A DNA stretch of 64,000 nucleotides from positions 1,860,001 through 1,924,000 of the forward strand of contig CP059070.1 in assembly GCA_017798125.1 (NCBI GenBank), given 5' to 3'. This DNA is from Cryomorphaceae bacterium (lineage in GTDB: Bacteria; Bacteroidota; Bacteroidia; Flavobacteriales; ECT2AJA-044). A program made the translations under genes and the position numbers. The notes under the pieces are model-generated. The model was not told the origin of the DNA. It did no database searches and saw nothing but the letters and a program-made list of their open reading frames with translations. This document shows positions 60,783 through 64,000 of this stretch, in pieces. How positions within the stretch are numbered: the stretch's first letter is position 1; each line of letters opens with the position of its first letter.

Positions 60783-61645
60783 TTCATTAAGCTCAAGGTG
60801 AGCATCAAAGCGTTGATCGCCAGCAGTAGCAAGTTGATCAGCGTGAGGTTCACGGCCCATTCATTCCGATCTTTAAAGAAAAATGTGAGCAGGGCCACCC
60901 CAAAGAGCAGACTGAAGAACTTGAATCCGGCCTCTACGGCCGGATTTTTTGTTCGGATAAGTTGATTCTCGCGAATGATGTCGATACCGAGGGTCATCCC
61001 GTACACCGGGCTTTGCTTTAGGCTGATTTGATCACCACGCTGAATCTCGTCCACGAGCTCATAGAAAATCCGATGTTCTTCCTTGTCCGTAATGATGGTA
61101 TAGTATTCACGATCGGCTGGATCTTGTGAGATGGGGAAGAGGTAGAACTTCTCCATGACCACTTCAACCGGTCCTGTGCGCGTCATGGCATAATCCGCGA
61201 AGAAACTGACCGCAAGCAAGAGACTCCCTAGGGAAACAATGAGCGCGTAGGTCTTGAACTTCTTGAAGTAGGCGTTGTCCTCTTGCATCCGTCGAATGTG
61301 CTTCATCCAGGCACGCTGACGGTTTAGTTCGTAGTTTCGATTGCGTTCTGCTTCTGTTTTGTATCGCTGCTGCGGATTGGCTTTGGCCTTTTGAAACTGT
61401 TCAAAGCCGGAACTCCCGTTCGCCTTTTTGGTGCGGATGTATTTGAGCCCTCGATCGTAATGCGCTCTGCGCTTATCATCTGAAAGGGTATTGTACGCCT
61501 TCTTGACCGCAATGAATTGATCATGGGCCTTGGCCGAAGGGTTCCGGTCAGGGTGGTATTTCTTTGCGAGTGTCCGGTACTGCTGCTTGATTTCGTCTTG
61601 GCTGCAGTCCTCTTGGACCTTAAGTATATCGTAGTACGTTCTCAC
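60779..61645 (-). CDS. J-domain membrane protein (DnaJ-like)
   Basis: 288 residues, GTG start. J domain at residues 1-65 with the HPD motif in KKYHPDRNPS, so it stimulates an Hsp70 ATPase. A basic linker follows, then membrane segments near 132-150, 235-252 and 262-282, with a soluble domain between (about 155-230). It lacks the G/F and zinc-finger parts of DnaJ proper. It lies six bases downstream of the DUF819 gene, so they are probably one operon. A mini-hairpin variant lies in its 3' part (60928-60946). Confidence 0.82.
   Translation of the reverse strand: MRTYYDILKVQEDCSQDEIKQQYRTLAKKYHPDRNPSAKAHDQFIAVKKAYNTLSDDKRRAHYDRGLKYIRTKKANGSSGFEQFQKAKANPQQRYKTEAERNRNYELNRQRAWMKHIRRMQEDNAYFKKFKTYALIVSLGSLLLAVSFFADYAMTRTGPVEVVMEKFYLFPISQDPADREYYTIITDKEEHRIFYELVDEIQRGDQISLKQSPVYGMTLGIDIIRENQLIRTKNPAVEAGFKFFSLLFGVALLTFFFKDRNEWAVNLTLINLLLLAINALMLTLSLMN
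60928..60946 (+). repeat. Mini-hairpin variant ending GATT, with extended stem
   Basis: CGGCC-TCTAC-GGCCG-GATT; the pairing extends to nine bp (60924-60946) and a T run follows, so it also resembles an intrinsic terminator. In the DnaJ-like gene, antisense, downstream of the prohibitin gene. Confidence 0.55.
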
Positions 61646-61651
61646 CGTGCA

Positions 61652-62914
61652 CTAGGGCGACACCAGCTCCATAAGCTGGGCGCAAAACAAGGCGCCGTAG
61701 GTTCCCAACGCGTATCCCAACACGGCCAATAGTACACCGACGGGCGCTAAAGAAGGGTGGAAGGCCGCAGCCACAACTGGTGCACTTGCTGCACCGCCAA
61801 TGTTTGCTTTACTTCCAACGGCCAAGAAGAAATAAGGAGCCCGGATTAACTTGGCAACGAGGAATAATAAGGCCACGTGAAAGGCCATCCAGATCAGTCC
61901 AACCGCCAACAGTCCAGGGTTGTCGAAAATCTTCAGGATATCCATCTTCATACCAATCGTCGCCACCAACACATAGATGAATACGCTCCCGAATTTTGAA
62001 GCTCCCGCTCCTTCAAGTTCCCTTGCTTTAGTAAACGAGAGGGCCAATCCTATTGTTGTGGCCAATACGACCAACCAAAAGAACCCAGAGTTCAAAACTG
62101 ACTTTGCCAAAGCCGGAACACTCGTTGTGATAAAGCCCGTAATCAAGCTGCTTCCCCAGTGTGACATGGCTGTAGCCATAAAGCCGACGCCCAATATGAT
62201 CATGAAATCCTTAAGGGTTGGCATCTTGGCAATGCTGTTCGAATAAGCCTCTACCTTGTTCTTCAATTCCTCAATGGCTGAGCTATCTGCTTTGAGCCAC
62301 TTGTCGATTTGCACTTGTTTGCCCACGCCGTAGAGCAGGAAAGCCATCCATATGTTGGCCACAATGATGTCTACAAGCACCATAGCGCCGTATTTTTCTG
62401 GATTGTATTGGTAAATCTCGAGCATAGCTGCTTGATTGGCTCCGCCACCAATCCAGCTTCCAGCAAGGGTTGAAAGCCCTCTCCAGACCGCATCTGGCCC
62501 AGCACCTCCAACGACTTCAGGAGAAATCATGCTCACGATCCAAACGGCAAAAGGCCCACCTAATACAATACCGACCGTAGCAGTGAAGAACATGATAAGA
62601 CTCTTTGGACCGAGGTTGACAATGCCCTTGAAATCGATGCTCAGGGTCATGAGGATCAGGGCCGTAGGAAGCAAATAATTCTTGGCCATGGTGTACAGTC
62701 CGCTGATTTCTGTGCTAATGATGTTGAAGGAATTCAACAAGGCCGGGATCATGTAACACATCAAAAGAGGAGGGAAGAAGGTGTAGAATTTCTTCCAGCC
62801 TTTTCCCTTGAGCTCCGCTGTATAAAAGACAAGGCCGAGCGCGGCCATCAAGAGACCAAAGACAATGGCGTCGTTACTAAATAGGGGTGGGTTTACGGCT
62901 ACTTCGGCTTCCAT
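61652..62914 (-). CDS. DUF819-family membrane protein
   Basis: 420 residues from the ATG at 62914 (a TTG nine bases upstream is also in frame). About 11 membrane segments. Family features include the glycine-rich re-entrant stretch GSWIGGGANQAAM at about 155-167 and KANIGGAASAPVVAAAF at about 370-386. DUF819 proteins belong to a transporter-like fold of unknown substrate. A TATTTTAG box at 62932-62939 lies 17 bases upstream. Confidence 0.85.
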   Translation of the reverse strand: MEAEVAVNPPLFSNDAIVFGLLMAALGLVFYTAELKGKGWKKFYTFFPPLLMCYMIPALLNSFNIISTEISGLYTMAKNYLLPTALILMTLSIDFKGIVNLGPKSLIMFFTATVGIVLGGPFAVWIVSMISPEVVGGAGPDAVWRGLSTLAGSWIGGGANQAAMLEIYQYNPEKYGAMVLVDIIVANIWMAFLLYGVGKQVQIDKWLKADSSAIEELKNKVEAYSNSIAKMPTLKDFMIILGVGFMATAMSHWGSSLITGFITTSVPALAKSVLNSGFFWLVVLATTIGLALSFTKARELEGAGASKFGSVFIYVLVATIGMKMDILKIFDNPGLLAVGLIWMAFHVALLFLVAKLIRAPYFFLAVGSKANIGGAASAPVVAAAFHPSLAPVGVLLAVLGYALGTYGALFCAQLMELVSP

Positions 62915-62956
62915 TTGGTTCAAATTTCCGCCTAAAATAGGGAAAAGTATGGGCGC

Positions 62957-64000
62957 TTAGACTTCGGCGTCCATGAGGTCCGTTACCACGTGGTATCGAG
63001 GGTCGTCAATGGCTGTTTCAATCACGGAGCCATCAAAAAGAGGACTGGCTTTTCGCAGCAATACTTGACACTCAGGGCTCAAGTGCGTCAAATGCACGTT
63101 CTTTCCTTGGGCTCGATATTTATTGACCAAGTTCCAAATGGCTTCAATTCCGGAATGATCGCTGACGCGTGATTCCATGAAATCAATCTCTACCTGTTCC
63201 GGATCCTCAGATACCGTGAACTTGCTGTTGAAGGATTGAATGGATCCGAAGAATAGTGGCCCCCATATCTCGTAGACCTTGGTTCCGTCGGCTTTCGTGC
63301 GCTTGCGAGCTCGAATCATCGTCGCGTTTTGCCAAGCAAAAACCAAAGCGCTCATGACTACACCGGTCAGTACAGCAATCGCTAAGTCTTGCCACACGGT
63401 GATGGCCGAAACGGCTATAAGAATCAGGGCGTCAGCCAATGGGATTTTATTGAGAATGCGGAAGCTACTCCACGCAAAGGTACCAATGACCACCATAAAC
63501 ATAACGCCCACCAATGCGGCAATGGGAATCTGCTCAATCAGTCCTGAGCCGAACAGAATGAACGACAGTAAGCCAATCGCGGCGACTACACCGGAGAGTC
63601 GTCCCCGACCCCCAGAATTCACATTGATCAAAGATTGACCGATCATGGCACATCCTCCCATTCCTCCAAAGAGTCCGTTGAGCAGGTTGGCTGAACCTTG
63701 AGCGACGCATTCACGGTTTCCAGAACCTCTCGTTTCGGTGAGGTCATCGATGAGGTTAAGGGTCATCAAAGACTCAATAAGGCCCACGGCGGCCAAAATA
63801 AACGCTGTAGATAGAATCAATCCCCAATGTCCCTTCATGGTGTCGAAGAGACTAAAGATTTGAATTTGGAAGGTAGGTAGTCCTCCTTTAAGCCCTTCAC
63901 CACCGCCTTCGCGAATAAAGGAACCCACAGTCGGGACATCCATACCAGAAGCAATCGCAATACCAGCTACCACAATAATCCCGACCAGCGCAGAGGGAAC
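62957..64000 (-). CDS. SulP-family anion transporter, N-terminus beyond window
   Basis: At least 347 residues; the frame stays open to the right edge. Membrane part of a SulP (SLC26-like) carrier with segments such as SRGSGNRECVAQGSANL-type loop GLFGGMGGCAMIGQS, which is a family signature. A C-terminal STAS domain follows at about 245-340 (FFGSIQSFNSKF, SRVSDHSGIEAI). It could move sulfate or bicarbonate; the substrate cannot be told. A gap of 42 bases separates it from the DUF819 gene on the same strand. Confidence 0.9.
   Translation of the reverse strand, partial: VPSALVGIIVVAGIAIASGMDVPTVGSFIREGGGEGLKGGLPTFQIQIFSLFDTMKGHWGLILSTAFILAAVGLIESLMTLNLIDDLTETRGSGNRECVAQGSANLLNGLFGGMGGCAMIGQSLINVNSGGRGRLSGVVAAIGLLSFILFGSGLIEQIPIAALVGVMFMVVIGTFAWSSFRILNKIPLADALILIAVSAITVWQDLAIAVLTGVVMSALVFAWQNATMIRARKRTKADGTKVYEIWGPLFFGSIQSFNSKFTVSEDPEQVEIDFMESRVSDHSGIEAIWNLVNKYRAQGKNVHLTHLSPECQVLLRKASPLFDGSVIETAIDDPRYHVVTDLMDAEV

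Noticed and set aside
1-64000. tRNA, rRNA, CRISPR, riboswitch, phage or IS elements
   Set aside because: No cloverleaf, regular direct repeats, transposase or integrase reading frame was recognised in either strand; gaps between genes are short and mostly hold promoters or terminators.

Overview
The window looks like a chromosomal segment of a Bacteroidota bacterium, most likely a marine member of the Flavobacteriales. Supporting signs are a bacillithiol gene (bshC), type IX secretion (T9SS) sorting domains, a TonB-dependent-receptor-like outer membrane protein, Bacteroidota-type -7 promoter boxes (TAnnTTTG), lipoproteins with acidic or glycine runs after the lipid cysteine, and near absence of Shine-Dalgarno sequences. 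The genus cannot be fixed from the sequence. I see no rRNA, tRNA, CRISPR array, prophage or intact insertion sequence.

Layout. 1-8.5 kb (+): the end of an Mpl-type Mur ligase, bshC, a short secreted protein, a front-end-type fatty acid desaturase, a TauE/SafE permease, guaA, a LysM/periplasmic-binding protein and a pentapeptide-repeat protein. 8.5-19.8 kb (mostly -): a PhoD-like phosphatase, a two-FAS1 lipoprotein and thioredoxin-like protein (+), an operon of VWA protein, MoxR/ChlI-type AAA+ ATPase and HDAC-fold hydrolase, a GRAM-like membrane protein (+), an operon of hydrolase-OsmC fusion, tag and MFS permease, then an orphan umuD. 19.9-31 kb: a CarboxypepD-reg protein, pepD-trmH, two tandem 53-residue paralogous proteins, a lipoprotein plus outer-membrane pair, an AlbA_2 protein, a SMUG2-like glycosylase, a TMTC-like protein and a cation/proton antiporter. 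31-42 kb: ppc, an RRM protein, outer-membrane proteins and a GT39/rffA/rffC-like surface-sugar group. 42-51 kb: thioredoxin, a T9SS-exported GH13 amylase, a GtrB-like glycosyltransferase, small secreted proteins, a transglutaminase-like lipoprotein and a histidine kinase with a receiver protein. 51-64 kb: mnmE, sucD, DoxX, an MFS carrier, fabG, a BatA-like VWA membrane protein, a prohibitin, a DnaJ membrane protein, a DUF819 transporter and the end of a SulP transporter.

Two genome-scale patterns stand out. First, about 22 copies of a tiny hairpin are scattered over both strands and several reading frames. Each is a 4-5 bp stem closing as CC...GG, with a loop starting T and ending C, and the second arm is usually followed directly by GATG. 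Stem bases differ between copies but keep pairing, so the hairpin rather than the sequence seems to be conserved. Read on the other strand it is CATC plus hairpin, which resembles the tetranucleotide-plus-hairpin layout of REP/RAYT or IS200-type elements. Second, eight genes at transcription-unit starts have a -7-like box exactly four bases before the start codon, three more at five bases and one at six. This implies leaderless mRNAs. Genes inside operons lack it.
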